DNA of 64,000 nt from Halichoerus grypus (Eukaryota > Chordata > Mammalia > Carnivora > Phocidae), in the NCBI RefSeq assembly GCF_964656455.1, contig NC_135718.1, positions 22,146,449-22,210,448 of the forward strand, read 5' to 3'. The notes beneath the pieces are model-generated. The model saw only the letters and a program-made list of their open reading frames with translations. It did not search any database and had not been told where the DNA came from. A program made the translations under genes and the position numbers. Below, in pieces: positions 10,341 through 21,005 of this stretch; within the stretch, counting starts at the first letter, position 1; every line of letters begins with the position of its first letter.

Positions 10341-10900
10341 CTTTCATGTGCTTAATTCTCTGGTAGGGCTGAGAACACAGAAGTAGTCCTCCTCTTAGGT
10401 GGCTCACAGTCTAAGGGGGAAGATAAATAGTTAAAATACTTTTGGTAAGTGCAATATGCAGGTATTTACAGAGGAGAAGAATCTAGCCAGAAGGGCAGTG
10501 GGTGAGGTGATGACCTAAGCAAAGACTTCCAAGAAGAGGTAACATATCATGTCCCTGGTAACGTAAAAGGATAAATGGGAATTTTCAGGTGAAGCAGTGA
10601 AGAGAACATGCTCCTTGTGAAAAGATTGGCTCATATGAGAGCTCAGAGGCACCAGAGGGAACAGATCATGAAGGGAAGGGAGAGCCACTGGCACTCTGTG
10701 GAAGGTGGAGGAAGGAGATGAGGCCAGAGGAGCAAACTAGCATCATGTCCTGAAGAGTCTTGCAAACCAAAGCGAAGAACTTGGGATGCATTCTGAGCAT
10801 ATTATGGAGTGATATGATCAGCATTTCAATTTGGAAGAAGAAATATGGTGACAATGAATTGGATGGAGGAAACATTGGAGAAAGAGGGGCTGGTTAGAAA
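10341..10900 (-). mobile_element. Long L2 LINE, antisense
   Basis: About 550 bases of L2 in reverse order: 'gggctgagaacacagaa', GGTGGCTCACAGTCTAAGGG, 'gtaagtgcaatatgcagg', the 'gaagaggtaacat' region, 'gccagaggagc', GAGTCTTGCAAACC, and GGAGTGATATGATCAGC. Diverged but collinear, so probably one insertion. Confidence 0.75.
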
Positions 10901-13098
10901 GCGTCTTGTAGGACTCACTCGTCAATGGGGCCCATTTGTGAGGCACTGTGTGAACCGCTGAGTGCCTGCCTATGGACGATGATGGTGCCTTGTGACTTTC
11001 ACACATACTTTTCATGGTAACACTACAGAGGGCAGGGCCAACACACACAGTGTGTCACAAAATGTGTGATCAATAGTGATATCCTCTGTCTGTTATGACT
11101 TTAGCCTTCATCTTTGGAAACATAACACATATTATCTCAGCAATGCAGAAGCCGGCTAGAGGGAGGCCTGTGGTAGGATTCAGAATGCCCGGGTGTGGCC
11201 CTAGTTTCCCTCTCAAATTTCTGAGTACCTAATGTGAGTCATTTTAGTTCCTTGGGCTTATGTTCTCCCTTCCAAAATGAAAATGCCAGACTGGACAATA
11301 GCAAAGGTCTCATCCATTCTATAGACTTATAAATGTGATCCTACCTATGATCTAGTGATAAGAAGGATTTGAAATGGTATTTAGGAAGTGCTGGGAGAGG
11401 AGCCACGGGTGAAACTGGAATTTACACTGATGTTCTAATGATTGAGAGGACTTTGTAGGGATAGAGAGTATGGATTTGAACCATGCTAAGACATTTTAAT
11501 ATAGGTCACTACACAGATAGCATATAAATATAGGCTATGGATAAATAGGCTGAGCATACAGGTGGTGTTAAATAAATATTCCATATTAATTTTAAGCAGC
11601 TTTAACAAACAGATGACATCTGTTTTCCTCTAGTCTCCATGCCTAATACAGTGCCCTCCTTACACTAATGCTTGAGAAATGTCAGCTAATGAAGACGATT
11701 TAAAATGCCTTCTTCTGAGCATGGTTGGACATTTTTGTAAGAATAGCACTAATGTTTTCAGCTGCTTCTTGTATTGCAGGTTTTCTATGCCACAAAATCC
11801 AAGCTTCCCACACAATCCCCGGTAGGATTCATGAAAGCAATCCTCAGTGGGACCTCTCCTACTGTCCTTATCTCCCAGGCTCACATTTTAATATCTTTCC
11901 TCCTCCCAAAACTCTGCTGCATTGTAACACCACAGGACAATGGAGAATGCCCCCAGGGAGGCAGGAAATGAGAGGGCTAGCTACCCCAGGATCCATTTTC
12001 CCAAAGTTGAATGGGGGAAGCTTTGGAAGACGAAAGCAGGGGAGGGTAATACAAGATGCCCGATCTCTTTTCCTCCTTCACCGTCTTTTCTGTCTCCTTA
12101 GAATTGAGCTTCATTTAAGTGTGTTGTCAAGTACTGTGTTGCAAGTCGGGGGGAAGAATGGAGCTATTTTTCAGGACGGTGAACACTGGTGTTTTTTCTA
12201 GTGCTGTGTTCAGTGAAGTCAATGGGATGGTGTTGAAGACAGGAAGTGACACCGCTGCCTCAGCATAGTTCCCTGAGTGCGGGACCTGCCACTGGGACTG
12301 CACTGGGGAAGCTCCTGTGTTCAGCATGAAGCCAGGCATCTGGGGAGTTGTGATCAAAGGCGAAAACTCCTCTTTGCTACTGCCAGCCTCTAAAATAGAC
12401 CCAATTAAGCCCTTAACTAGGAGCCCAAGAGATTCCTCTGTGCCATGCCCGTCATCACTTCACACTACCTAGGACTTCTGCATGCACACAAACAAGAAAC
12501 AGTAATAATAACTTCTTTGCATTACATGATAAAGAGCCAGGAACAATTTTGAGTTAATGATCTGAGCCCTGCCCCAAAGCAAGTCTGCATTACATAACTA
12601 CCACCTTCTTGAAAAATAGTCCAATAATCCCTGTTGGGCACACCGCATACTTTCTCAGCTTGTTCTGGCTTGGAGAATTGTAACAGTGCTAACAACTGGC
12701 TCAGAGAGGGAATGTTGAAATTTATGTTCACAGTAATAATATTAATTTGTTCTACTGTTAAATAACATGGTTGTGCCCCTCCCCTCCATGATATCAATCT
12801 CTGAAAATTTGGCCAAGATGAAAGTTTGCCCAAAGGATGATCAGTACAGATGCTTAGGAGCTCAACTTGAGTGCACATGGGGATTTAGCTAGATACTTCC
12901 ATTCCTTGCTTTTCTACCAGTCTGATTTTGGTAATTGAGTGTTGTTAACTGTTGGGTCCCTTATGAAGCAGAAAGATCTCTGAGATCATTCCGTCTGATG
13001 CCCTCATTTTACAGATGAGAGATCTGAAAACTGTAGAAACAGAACTATGTTGTGAAGGACTTCAGTGGATGTTCTTGATTTTTACAAAGTGTTCAAAA
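10901..13098. other. Unassigned 2.2-kb stretch with longest open frame
   Basis: No recognised repeat except a possible L2/MIR-like scrap at 11625-11690 and a diverged MIR-like piece at 12990-13045 (CCTCATTTTACAGATGAGAG). The longest open frame of the window, 158 codons at 11725-12201, begins at TTG, shows no domain, signal peptide or coding-like repeat pattern that I can identify, and overlaps another frame at 11774. I regard it as chance, although this is the first place to look for transcript support. Confidence 0.35.
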
Positions 13099-13099
13099 G

Positions 13100-13310
13100 A
13101 CATGTGGTGTAATTTGGACGGGGTTTGGATTCTTGGTTCTGCTGTTTCCTAGTTGGGCAATATTGGATAGATCACTTAATCTCTCTAAGACAGTTTCTTC
13201 ACACCTGAAATGAAACTAATATTGCATTCACCTAACAGGATTCACCGGAGTCTTACCAGAGATAATACACGCAAAGCATTTTGAGCAATGCCAGTACCAT
13301 GTGTGTTCCC
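13100..13310 (+). mobile_element. MIR SINE, sense
   Basis: TTTGGATTCTTGGTTCTGCTG, 'actagttgggcaa', CACTTAATCTCTCTAAGACAG, 'ttcttcacacctgaaatg', then GATAATACACGCAAAGCATTT. This is the normal order of MIR from tRNA-related head to core to L2-like end. Confidence 0.82.
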
Positions 13311-13337
13311 TGTTGGAACATTGAAAGACCTTTTGAG

Positions 13338-13525
13338 GGGCGCCTGGGTGGCTAAGTCATTGAGCGTCTGCCTTCGGCTCAGGTCATGATCCCGGGGTCC
13401 TGGGATCGAGCCCCTCATCAGGCTCCCTGCTCAGCGGGAAGCCTGCTTCTCCCTCTCCCAACCCCTCTGCTTGTGTTCCCTCTCTTGCTGTGTCTGTCAA
13501 ATAAAAAAAAAAATCTTAAAAAAAA
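13338..13525 (+). mobile_element. CanSINE, sense, young
   Basis: GGGCGCCTGGGTGGCTAAGT head with intact CpGs, GCCTTCGGCTCAGGTCATGA, GGGAAGCCTGCTTCTCCC and tail TCAAATAAAA plus poly(A). TSD AAAGACCTTTTGAG (13324-13337) versus AAAGATCTTTTGAG (13526-13539). Confidence 0.95.
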
Positions 13526-13539
13526 AAAGATCTTTTGAG

Positions 13540-13924
13540 AGGATGTACCTATAGACATCTTGAAAATCATTAGTTGCAGGAATATGTATATATGTGTATA
13601 TATACAATTTTTTCCATATCACAGTTTGATGAGGCAGCAGACCTTTATAACAGAAGAATTTTCTACTACAAGCAGTTGTAGAGTGCATTTCACTTATAAA
13701 GTAATAGGCATTCACTGAGAACATTCAGAGCTTTAGCTCAGTTGTGACAACATGGTCCAATAAAAATGAATATGTGTTCATTTGTTTGAAAACTCAACAC
13801 TTAAAAGTAAACCACAAAGAAGGAAACCACAAAAATGACAGTGTGAAATGATTGCTGACAGTAAAACCACCTGTCATGAAGTTAGAAGTTTGAATTTTAA
13901 CAGGTTTTAACATAGCACATTTTT
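13540..13924. other. Unassigned spacer
   Basis: Nothing recognised apart from a short GTATATATGTGTATATATAC tract at about 13585-13604. Confidence 0.4.
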
Positions 13925-14655
13925 AAATTTTCATTATTTATTTATTGAGGCAAAAATTGGTATATTATACTAGTTTCAGGTGTACAACATAATTTGATAT
14001 TGCATAACACCACATACAAAGTGTCACCACAGTAAGTCTGGTGATCAGTTTTGTTTTGTTCGTTTTGTTTGTTTTGTTTTTAAGATTCCACAAATAAGTG
14101 AAATCTTAGATATTTGTCTTCTCTCTCTGACTTATTTCACTTGATACCCTCGAGGTCCATCCATGTTGCCATGAATGACAAGGTTTCATTCCTTTTTATG
14201 GCTAAATAATATTCCATTGTATATATACCACAATTTCTTTAATCATTCATCCAATGATGGGCACTTAGGCTTGTTTCCATATTTTGACTATTGTAAATAA
14301 TGCTGCAGTTAACAAAAGGGTGCATATATCTTTTCAAATTAGCATTTTTGTTTTCTTCAGATAGTCAAAAGTGGAATAACTGGATTGTATGGTAGTTCTA
14401 TTTTTAATTCTTAAGGAACCTCCATACCGTTTTCAAAGTAGCTCTGCCCATTTACATTCCTAGCAACAGTGTACAAGGGTTCCTTTTCTCCACAACCTCT
14501 CCAATAATACTTGTTATTTCTTGTCTATTCGATGATAAGCCATTGTGACAGGTGTAGATGATATCTCATTAGGGTTTTGACTTGCATTTCCCTAATGATG
14601 AGTGATGTTGAGCAACTTTTCATGTGTCTGTTGGCCATCTCTATGTCTTTTTTTT
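13925..14655 (-). mobile_element. Old L1 (L1MA-like), antisense
   Basis: About 730 bases of antisense L1. From left: 3' UTR-type GTTTCAGGTGTACAACATAA; 'tccacaaataagtgaaatc'; CTGACTTATTTCACTTGATA; TCCATCCATGTTGCCATGAA; AATAATATTCCATTGTATAT; CTCCATACCGTTTTC; CACTTTT-type ORF2 text; and GTGTCTGTTGGCCATCTCTA at the far end. Old, with many frame breaks; 5' truncated in the ORF2 C-terminal region. Confidence 0.9.
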
Positions 14656-14829
14656 TTCAGATAAACACAACTAGACACTCATTTTCTTTTCAAATGTTAG
14701 GGAACTGAAAATTGTGAATGACTCTTCAATCAAGATTGAGATTGTTTTATTACTGGATTAATTTGAATGCTGCTTTGGCATTACCTTTGTTGATATGCAG
14801 GAGTGAAATGCAGTGGTTAAGAGAATCAG

Positions 14830-15044
14830 TAATAAAATAAGATGAAAATTGAGAGGGAAAGACCGTAAGAGACACTGAACTCTATGAAACAAACTGAGGG
14901 TGGCTGGAGGGGAGGTTGGTTGGGTGAAGGGGTGAATGGGTGATGGGCATTAAGGAGGGGACTTGATGTAATGAGCACTGGGTGTTATATGCAACTGATA
15001 AATCACTAAATTCTACCTCTGAAACGAAAAAAAAAAAAAAAAAA
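14830..15044 (+). mobile_element. L1 3' end, sense, with poly(A)
   Basis: Extreme 5' truncation: only the last 200 bases of a carnivore L1 3' UTR are present, with AACAAACTGAGGGTGGCTGG, GATGGGCATTAAGGAGGGGA, ATGAGCACTGGGTGTTATAT and an 18-base A run (15027-15044). It shares its 3' UTR with the copy at 4790-5758 but differs by small indels, so it is a separate insertion. The flanks share only AGAGAAT (14820-14826, 15053-15059), a weak TSD candidate. Confidence 0.9.
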
Positions 15045-15074
15045 GAGACAGAGAGAATTGCTAGAAGCCCACAA

Positions 15075-15320
15075 ACATGGGTTTGCATCTTGGGTCCACT
15101 TTTTACCAGCCAGGTGACCTTGGACAAATCACTTAAACATTCTGCCCCTCAGTTCCTTCACGTTCAAAATGGGGTTGATGATGGTGACCCTACAGAAGTG
15201 TTGTGAGAGACAAGTGAGAGAACACACCTGAAGCACTTTGTGCTTGGTTAGGTGTGAGGAGGTTCTGAATACCTGCCAGTTAGAATTTTTAGTTTTATGT
15301 CTGGGCTATTATTATTATCT
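15075..15320 (+). mobile_element. MIR SINE, sense
   Basis: Contains 'ccaggtgaccttggacaaatcactta', split here as CCAGGTGACCTTGGACAAAT and CACTTAAACATTC, then CTCAGTTCCTTCACGTTC, AATGGGGTTGATGATGG, GTTGTGAGAGACAAGTGAGA and GAAGCACTTTGTGCTTGG. Full core plus the 3' L2-related part. Confidence 0.87.
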
Positions 15321-16900
15321 CTTGGTGACTCCAGATTTCTCAGAAAGGACTGTACAATCACTAGAAGTAGTTAAATAAAAAAGTCCTGCCGAAAGACTAG
15401 TCCACAAGGATTGGTTCCGTTTTCTGTTCCGGACGGCAGTGGAACAGTCTCATGCATACAGGCTTCACGAGTTCCTAAGTCTTGGTGTGTATGTGTGGGA
15501 GCCTGACTAGACTTTTAAGGGTCTACTTTCCATTTGTCCCTCTATCTTTCCTTTTCTCTTCATCTCCCTCTCTCCTCCTTGCCCTCTCATTTGTGTCCCC
15601 TGGACTTACTAGGAGTTCACTGCTAAGTCACCAATTGATTTCAAGAGCAGACCACAGGGTCTAGATGTCCTTATTTTATTTGGAAAGATTTTGGAAGGAT
15701 AAAACAACAATAATGAGAATTGTATTTTGTCCCCCCACCCCCACCCCACCAGGCTTTCCAGATAAGCTCATCTTGCATCAGCAAGGCTAAAACTAAGTGT
15801 ATACCTCTGCCTTTTACCAGCTTGGTTTCTAATTTCAAAAATTATGTTTGTATGTGTCTTTCTAAAACCAGCAACTTAAATGTCCTCCTTTCTACCTGCA
15901 ATTTCTTTTAAAGAAAGAAAGAATATCCAGATGATTTAAGCAAATGAGAATTTAATTCATAAGATTTAATCTTACTTTTGTGCTTAGATTCATAGCTTTA
16001 ATCTGTAAACAAGCACATCATTAGGGAGATAGGTAATTACACAAATTAGATTGGAGAAACTTTGCCAGGGGAGATGGATTTTGTTTACCCTCATGTGTTT
16101 GGCACCAAAGGAATTTCTCTCTCATACAAAGCTATGTCTTGTGTGGCTTGAGAAAAGGAAAAGAGTGGGAAGTCTAGAGAAGGAACACTTTTGGCCCTAG
16201 GACTAAATCTTGTAGCAATGAACACTTGTCTGGCCTCTTTATGGAGGTAAGTCTGTATTGAAAGATAGCACAGAGCATGGAGCAAATAGAAGCATTAAGG
16301 TGTCCACTTCTCAGGAGCTGGGCACATGTTTGTTGCTCAAACTATGTTCTTTGGTTTAAATGGAGAGTCTGCTAAAATTTCAGGATGTGCTTTGCACATG
16401 TTGAAGTGTGCCCATGAACAATCAATCAGATTGTCCTGGGGATTTTACTGTTAAAAGTAATTTCTAAGATTTAAAAAGAGGTACATTGTTCTCAGAGTGT
16501 GCCTGGTCTACTTGAGAAGTAAAATGTAAATATGAATTGATGTTTCTGTTTGCTCATCTTAAAAAGAGGGACTGGTAAAACTTGGTGAGTCATGTAGGCC
16601 ACCAACCTTGGAAGGAGTTTGCAGGCAGATATGGTTACTGTGGGTTGACGCAGGCAGAGAAGGTTGGGAAGGAGAAAAGACATTGTCTGTGGAAAGATTG
16701 ATCCTCATGAAGAATAATCAACAATAGATTTGCAAAGATAGTTTGGATCTGGACACTAAGTGTTATCTTCCTCTCATGGGCATTAAGGACAAGTAAATAC
16801 TTTAAATAAAAAGTGACCTAAAGACAGTTGCATTAAAATAAGAGTGATCAGGTATGAAGTTTAGAAAGAATTACGGAAGTGGAGAGATCATTTAGGAAGT
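15321..16900. other. Unassigned 1.6-kb stretch
   Basis: No gene or repeat that I can name. A pyrimidine-rich run (15523-15600) produces a Ser/Leu/Phe-rich open frame of no value. Confidence 0.4.
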
Positions 16901-16904
16901 CAGC

Positions 16905-17262
16905 CATTCATTCTTTTCTTTTAAAGAATATTGATTGAGCACCTACTATGCACTAGGGACCATACCAAGAAGAGGAGATTCAACAGTAACAAAGCAAATA
17001 TGAATTTTGCCCTGAAAATTTTCAGATATCAAGACCTGAGAAAGATGATTATAGCTTTGGTTATTTTGGTGATAATGAGAATTGAAAGGAAACTATTTAT
17101 CCATCTATTCCATACCTCACTCAACAAGCATATGAGAGAGCTCATTATATTCTGGGAACATAATAATAGGAGACAGAGTTCCTCTAATGAACTGGATGCT
17201 CATGGTCCCTGCCCTCATGGAAATCAGAGTTTAGTAGGTAGAGAAAGATATCAAGTACAGAA
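16905..17262 (-). mobile_element. L2 LINE antisense, two pieces
   Basis: GATTGAGCACCTACTATGCAC (about 16932) is the antisense L2 terminus. A second copy of the same end, CTCACTCAACAAGCATATG, begins about 17117 and runs to TGGTCCCTGCCCTCATGGAA and AGAGTTTAGTAGGTAG. Two ends in tandem imply two insertions or a duplication. The 129-codon open frame at 16931-17320 is made of these pieces and is not a gene. Confidence 0.7.
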
Positions 17263-17267
17263 CAGTA

Positions 17268-17735
17268 TTGATTTTTTTCTTGGTAAAAAGTTACTGAAGT
17301 ATAACACACACAAATCATAAATGGTACATTTTCACAGAGTTAGCACACTTGTGTAGCCAGCACTTAGATCAAGAAATAGAATATTATTAGTACCCCAAAA
17401 TGCCCTGTGCTCTCTCTCAGTCACTACCCACCAGGGGTAATCACTATGTTATTCTTAAAAGCAAAAAATTAGTGTCACCTGTTTTTGAACTTGGTATAAA
17501 TGGAACCATACCATACACACTCTTCGTAACTGGCTTCTTTTGCAACATTCATCCACATTGCTCCGTATAGTAGTAGTTTATTCCTTCTTTTTGCTATATA
17601 GTGTTCCACGGTGTGGATAAACCCCCATTTATCTATCCATTCTCCCCATAATATGTGCTTGAGTAGTTTCCAGTTTGGGGCCAAATACTGCTGCCATGGA
17701 CATTCTTGTAAAGAGCAATATTCCAACAGTTGATA
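17268..17735 (-). mobile_element. L1M (L1MA/L1MB-like) 3' UTR, antisense
   Basis: Antisense L1M landmarks: TACTGAAGTATAACACACAC, 'agatcaagaaatagaa', CACTACCCACCAGGGG, TTTTTGAACTTGGTATAAAT, ACTGGCTTCTTTTGCAACAT, TTCATCCACATTGCTCCG, TTTATCTATCCATTCTCCCC and TTGAGTAGTTTCCAGTTTGG. Distinct from, and older-looking than, the 13.9-kb copy. Confidence 0.87.
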
Positions 17736-18550
17736 CACTCTATGAAAGCACACATAGAGGAGGTTTAACCTAACCTAGTGGGGCAGAAGAAACTATGAGG
17801 AAGTGAAATTCAGCTTAGGGGGAATGTAGTCCAGACAGAATGACTACATGCTGTATGTATATACATACATATATGCTGACATCCAGGGCAGGAACAGTTT
17901 CAAAAACTCCTCTAGGGCAGGAATGGCTAAGGACTGAGTGGGATCAGTGCAGTGGGCTTCACAGCTCCCTCGGCACCTGCGTTATCTATGGCCCATGCAA
18001 CAGCCAAGGTCTATTCTGTCCTTTCTGGCGGTCCCACCTCCCCGCCCTCTCCTCCTCTACTTGGCTCCCAGGCTAGAGGAATGATGACTGAGGGGCCAGG
18101 CTGGTAACCACAGAATACAGGGGTTCCCTGGTGGGAGACAACAAGAGCCCTGAGACCACAAAGCCCCAGATTCTTCTGTTGATGAACACTTACTTTCCAG
18201 GATGGAACACTGGGCATGTTTTTTCATTAAGAGAGGTGGCTATACCATGGTCTTAGACCTGTCTAGTGCAGTGATTTGAAGGGAATTTGTTCCCAAATAG
18301 TTAGATGGAACTGATTGGTTCTCCCAAATTTGTTCTGCAAATGGGAAGAAAGGAAGGGGGGCTGCTCAATGGAGTATAGGGAAGTAGCCAGTGTACACTG
18401 GGTTAGTGGAAGTATGGAAAGGCCAAGAGAATATTGTGTTTTATTAGAAACTTGACCTCGCAGCTATTTCTATTTGGGTGCAGGGCAAGGACAAATGGCT
18501 GAGTGGCTTACTCAGCAGATAGCCAGTTCCTGAGGAGAGGCAGTGTTGCA
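17736..18550. other. Unassigned stretch
   Basis: No gene or known repeat. The region 17880-18200 is the most GC-rich non-repeat part nearby, but it has few CpGs, so it is not a CpG island. Confidence 0.4.
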
Positions 18551-18554
18551 AAGA

Positions 18555-18785
18555 GGCTAAGAGAAATGAACGCTGAGGTCAGATGGCACAGACTTGAATC
18601 CCGACATCCCTCTTTAGTAGCTGGGTCATCTTGAGCATGACACTTAACGTCCCATGGCTCTGTTTGCTCATATCTAACATGGACATCATAATAAAAGCAG
18701 TCACAATGACTACAGGATTATATACAAGGCGTGCAGAACACTGTCTGCTATATCTCAGCATCTTGTGTTGGTTATTGAATTGGGC
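18555..18785 (+). mobile_element. MIR SINE, sense
   Basis: GGTCAGATGGCACAGACTTG, GCTGGGTCATCTTGAGCATG, CACTTAACGTCCCATGGCTC, 'acatggacatcataata' and the 'caaggcgtgcagaacactgtctgc' end show the MIR order. The short open frames on both strands here are within this repeat. Confidence 0.82.
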
Positions 18786-18890
18786 ACCCTCCCTTACCAG
18801 CTGTGACTTTGAACAAGTCACATTCCGTCTCTGAGTCTCAGTTCTTTCACCTGCACCCCAAACTCTGAGGTCTCCACGCTGCCCTCTGAT
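18786..18890 (+). mobile_element. Second MIR fragment, sense
   Basis: CCAGCTGTGACTTTGAACAA, GTCACATTCCGTCTCTGAGT and CTCAGTTCTTTCACCTGCA follow directly after the previous MIR: a separate, truncated MIR in the same orientation. Confidence 0.65.
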
Positions 18891-19148
18891 GGTAAAACTT
18901 GGTGATTCTCCAGAACTAAAATGGTATGATCACACAGCCTAGTGCTGAAGTATGTTTTGTATGCTCCTGATGATGGCAATCATAGCCCCAAATTTGTCTA
19001 GCGAAATGCACTGCTTTCAAGCTTTGACTCAATCTGGACTTGATGCATTCTGTTTTCATTGAAGGCTGTGTGTAACCCTAGATTGGATCAGAAAAAGCAA
19101 ATATTTATTGTTTGTATTCTATTCTCTCATTCCCTTTTGATTTTTAAG

Positions 19149-19253
19149 ATTTTAACAGATCATTTGCATGAAGACCAGTCAGGATTCTTTGCACTCTCCT
19201 TGAATACGGGTTCACCGGCCACTCCTATGAAAAGTCTAATGAAAAATGCCCCC
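19149..19253 (+). other. Weak candidate coding exon
   Basis: 105 bases, exactly 35 codons, bounded by a pyrimidine-rich acceptor (TTCCCTTTTGATTTTTAAG) and a perfect GTAAGT donor at 19254. The frame reads ILTDHLHEDQSGFF..., continues through TGSPATPMKSLMKNAP and is open throughout. An alternative acceptor AG lies at 19157-19158. I do not recognise the peptide. Chance occurrence is quite possible in 64 kb. Confidence 0.13.
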
Positions 19254-19350
19254 GTAAGTTTTGCATAAACAGATTTCTGGCTTCTGCCTTCTTGATCTCA
19301 AATCGTCTGTTCCTTTCAGCCTTTTTGTTTCTTTTTCTATTTTCCTCTAG

Positions 19351-19455
19351 GACTTCAGAATCTTTCCTACTAAACAGAGGCCACAGTTGACTTTCATCCT
19401 GATGAATATCTTAAAAGAAAAACCAGAGGTTATTTATCTGAAAACAGGATTGTGA
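19351..19455 (+). other. Weak candidate terminal exon
   Basis: Follows a 97-base interval that begins GTAAGT and ends in a strong pyrimidine tract plus CTCTAG (19345-19350). In the phase left by the preceding candidate it reads DFRIFPTKQRPQLTF... for 34 codons and stops at TGA (19453-19455). No poly(A) signal follows closely. The pair is reported as a testable hypothesis, not as a gene call. Confidence 0.1.
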
Positions 19456-20089
19456 CAAAGGGTGGGGGCCAATGAGGAGATCAGATACACTTTCAGTTGC
19501 TATAACAACCATATGTAATATCTGTATTCTCTTTCTTTTTTGCTTTTAGTAGCGTATCTAACCTATCTTTTGGTTTCTGATTCTAAAACTCACCTGGGAT
19601 CATTTTACAAAAGGACATGTGATTTTTAACAATACTTGAAAAAGAAACACAAATGCAACAATGACTATCAAGTGTTGTGGGTCCCCTACCTGCCAGGTAC
19701 TCTACTGGGTGTGTTAACATATGTCATTTCATGGTAATTTTCTGTCTCTTCTAGAACACTGGAAGATATATTGCTTTCTGGAGAATGCAGTATTAATCTG
19801 AAACACTTATAGTTGGAGTCATTAGGAAACTCCTAATGCATGTTCTGAGCTTCTAGAGGAGCTCTCTTACGGATTGGCAGGTGTTGGGTGGGGAGGCTAG
19901 TTTGATCAGTACCCTTGCATGACTTGTCCAGTGACTTCTGTTCATTTTATACAGTTAAAGCTGTGTTTGGCCACATAACTGTCTGGATATCTTTCTCCTT
20001 TGTCAAGGGGAATTCTGATCTGTGTGTATGACACTATTACTTCTTCAATGCTTAATTAGAAAAGAATATAAACCACAGTTATACTTCAG

Positions 20090-20280
20090 TGCATTCAATT
20101 TTGTACCTACTATGTGCAAAGCACTGCACTCAGTGCCAAGTTGGGTGAGTAGATACAGTCTGCAGCCTTCTGGAATTTGTATTCCAGCAGGAAAGAGAGT
20201 AAGATACACGAATAATACAAAGAATCTTGTAATTGTGGTAAATCCTGGGAGAAGCATTCAATGATTAAAGGATGCTGAAG
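20090..20280 (-). mobile_element. L2 LINE 3' part, antisense
   Basis: TACCTACTATGTGCAAAGCA, 'ctgcactcagtgcc', 'gagtagatacagtctgcagccttctggaattt' and 'aagatacacgaataatac' fit the antisense L2 3' end. The overlapping open frames on both strands are non-coding. Confidence 0.7.
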
Positions 20281-20374
20281 ACTTCTCTTCAGAATAAATT
20301 TACTGTAACAAAGACTTATCTATCATTGTATAATAGTTTTTTCTCAAGGCCCCTTTTTTCTCTCTTTGAAATCA

Positions 20375-20485
20375 TTTCACAAATATTCAGGGAGCACCTA
20401 CAATGTGTTGGGGTCTCTGTTCAGCACAGGGTTTACAGTGGTAAATAAGAAAGGACCCTCAATCAAAGATATATTGTACATATTT
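20375..20485 (-). mobile_element. L2 LINE 3' end, antisense
   Basis: TTCACAAATATTCAGGGAGC and ACCTACAATGTGTTGG with GGTTTACAGTGGTAAATAAG: a second antisense L2 terminus within 300 bases of the previous one. Confidence 0.6.
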
Positions 20486-20569
20486 AAACGTGGAGTAGTA
20501 TGAGTGTGTTTTCCAAAGCAACATCTTCTTCTTTCCAAATTTGCCACCATTAGCCAGAGTTAGGTTTTC

Positions 20570-21005
20570 AAAGATTTTATTTTGTCACTCCTCTTCACAT
20601 CCTTCAGGGCTCCCTATAGGGAATAATAATGGGACAATAAGGACCATCCCTGCTGAGCTTTCCATGGCCCACTCCAACCTACCCCTCACATTCTTGTCTA
20701 ACAACATGAAACTCCAGTAGACTGACAGCATGTCAATCTTCAATGATCCACTCTAGTCAGAGATGGAGGGAGGGAAGGCTGGTCTGTAAGAATTAATAGC
20801 ATCAAGTCTAAAAGTTACAAAGTATTGTAGTGGAATGATAGCTATTTCTTTATGAAATGAATCATACCCACATCATTTCCTTTCTTCCTTCCTCACATCT
20901 GTGTCCCACCCCACACCTCCCTCCCATTAGAGTGAAAGTACGTCAGTTACTTTGCCCAGAGGCCACATGCCTCTGACCATTTTATTATTTTAGTAGTAAC
21001 AACAA
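20570..21005 (+). mobile_element. Diverged L2 LINE, sense
   Basis: TTTTGTCACTCCTCTTCACAT, 'ccttcagggctccct', TTTCCATGGCCCACTCC and 'tacccctcacattcttg' follow the L2 order 'gtcactcccctgctt ... cagtggctcccc ... tggcctacaaggccc'. A later 'agagtgaaagtacgtcag' might be the 'ctagaatgtaagctcc' region. Highly diverged. Confidence 0.45.

Larger units (their letters stand above)
18891..20089. other. Non-repetitive stretch holding the exon candidate
   Basis: No named repeat. Contains the weak two-exon candidate (19149-19455) listed separately, an octamer-like ATTTGCAT at about 19162-19169 and a TATTTATTG-rich stretch. The rest is unassigned. Confidence 0.35.

Noticed and set aside
11725..12201. 158-codon open frame, the longest in the window
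   Set aside because: It starts at TTG, has no recognisable domain, overlaps a competing frame and shows no splice or poly(A) context. A frame of this length is expected by chance in 64 kb.
16931..17320. 129-codon frame
   Set aside because: Made of antisense L2 sequence.
17880..18200. CpG island
   Set aside because: Moderately GC-rich but CpG-poor by eye.
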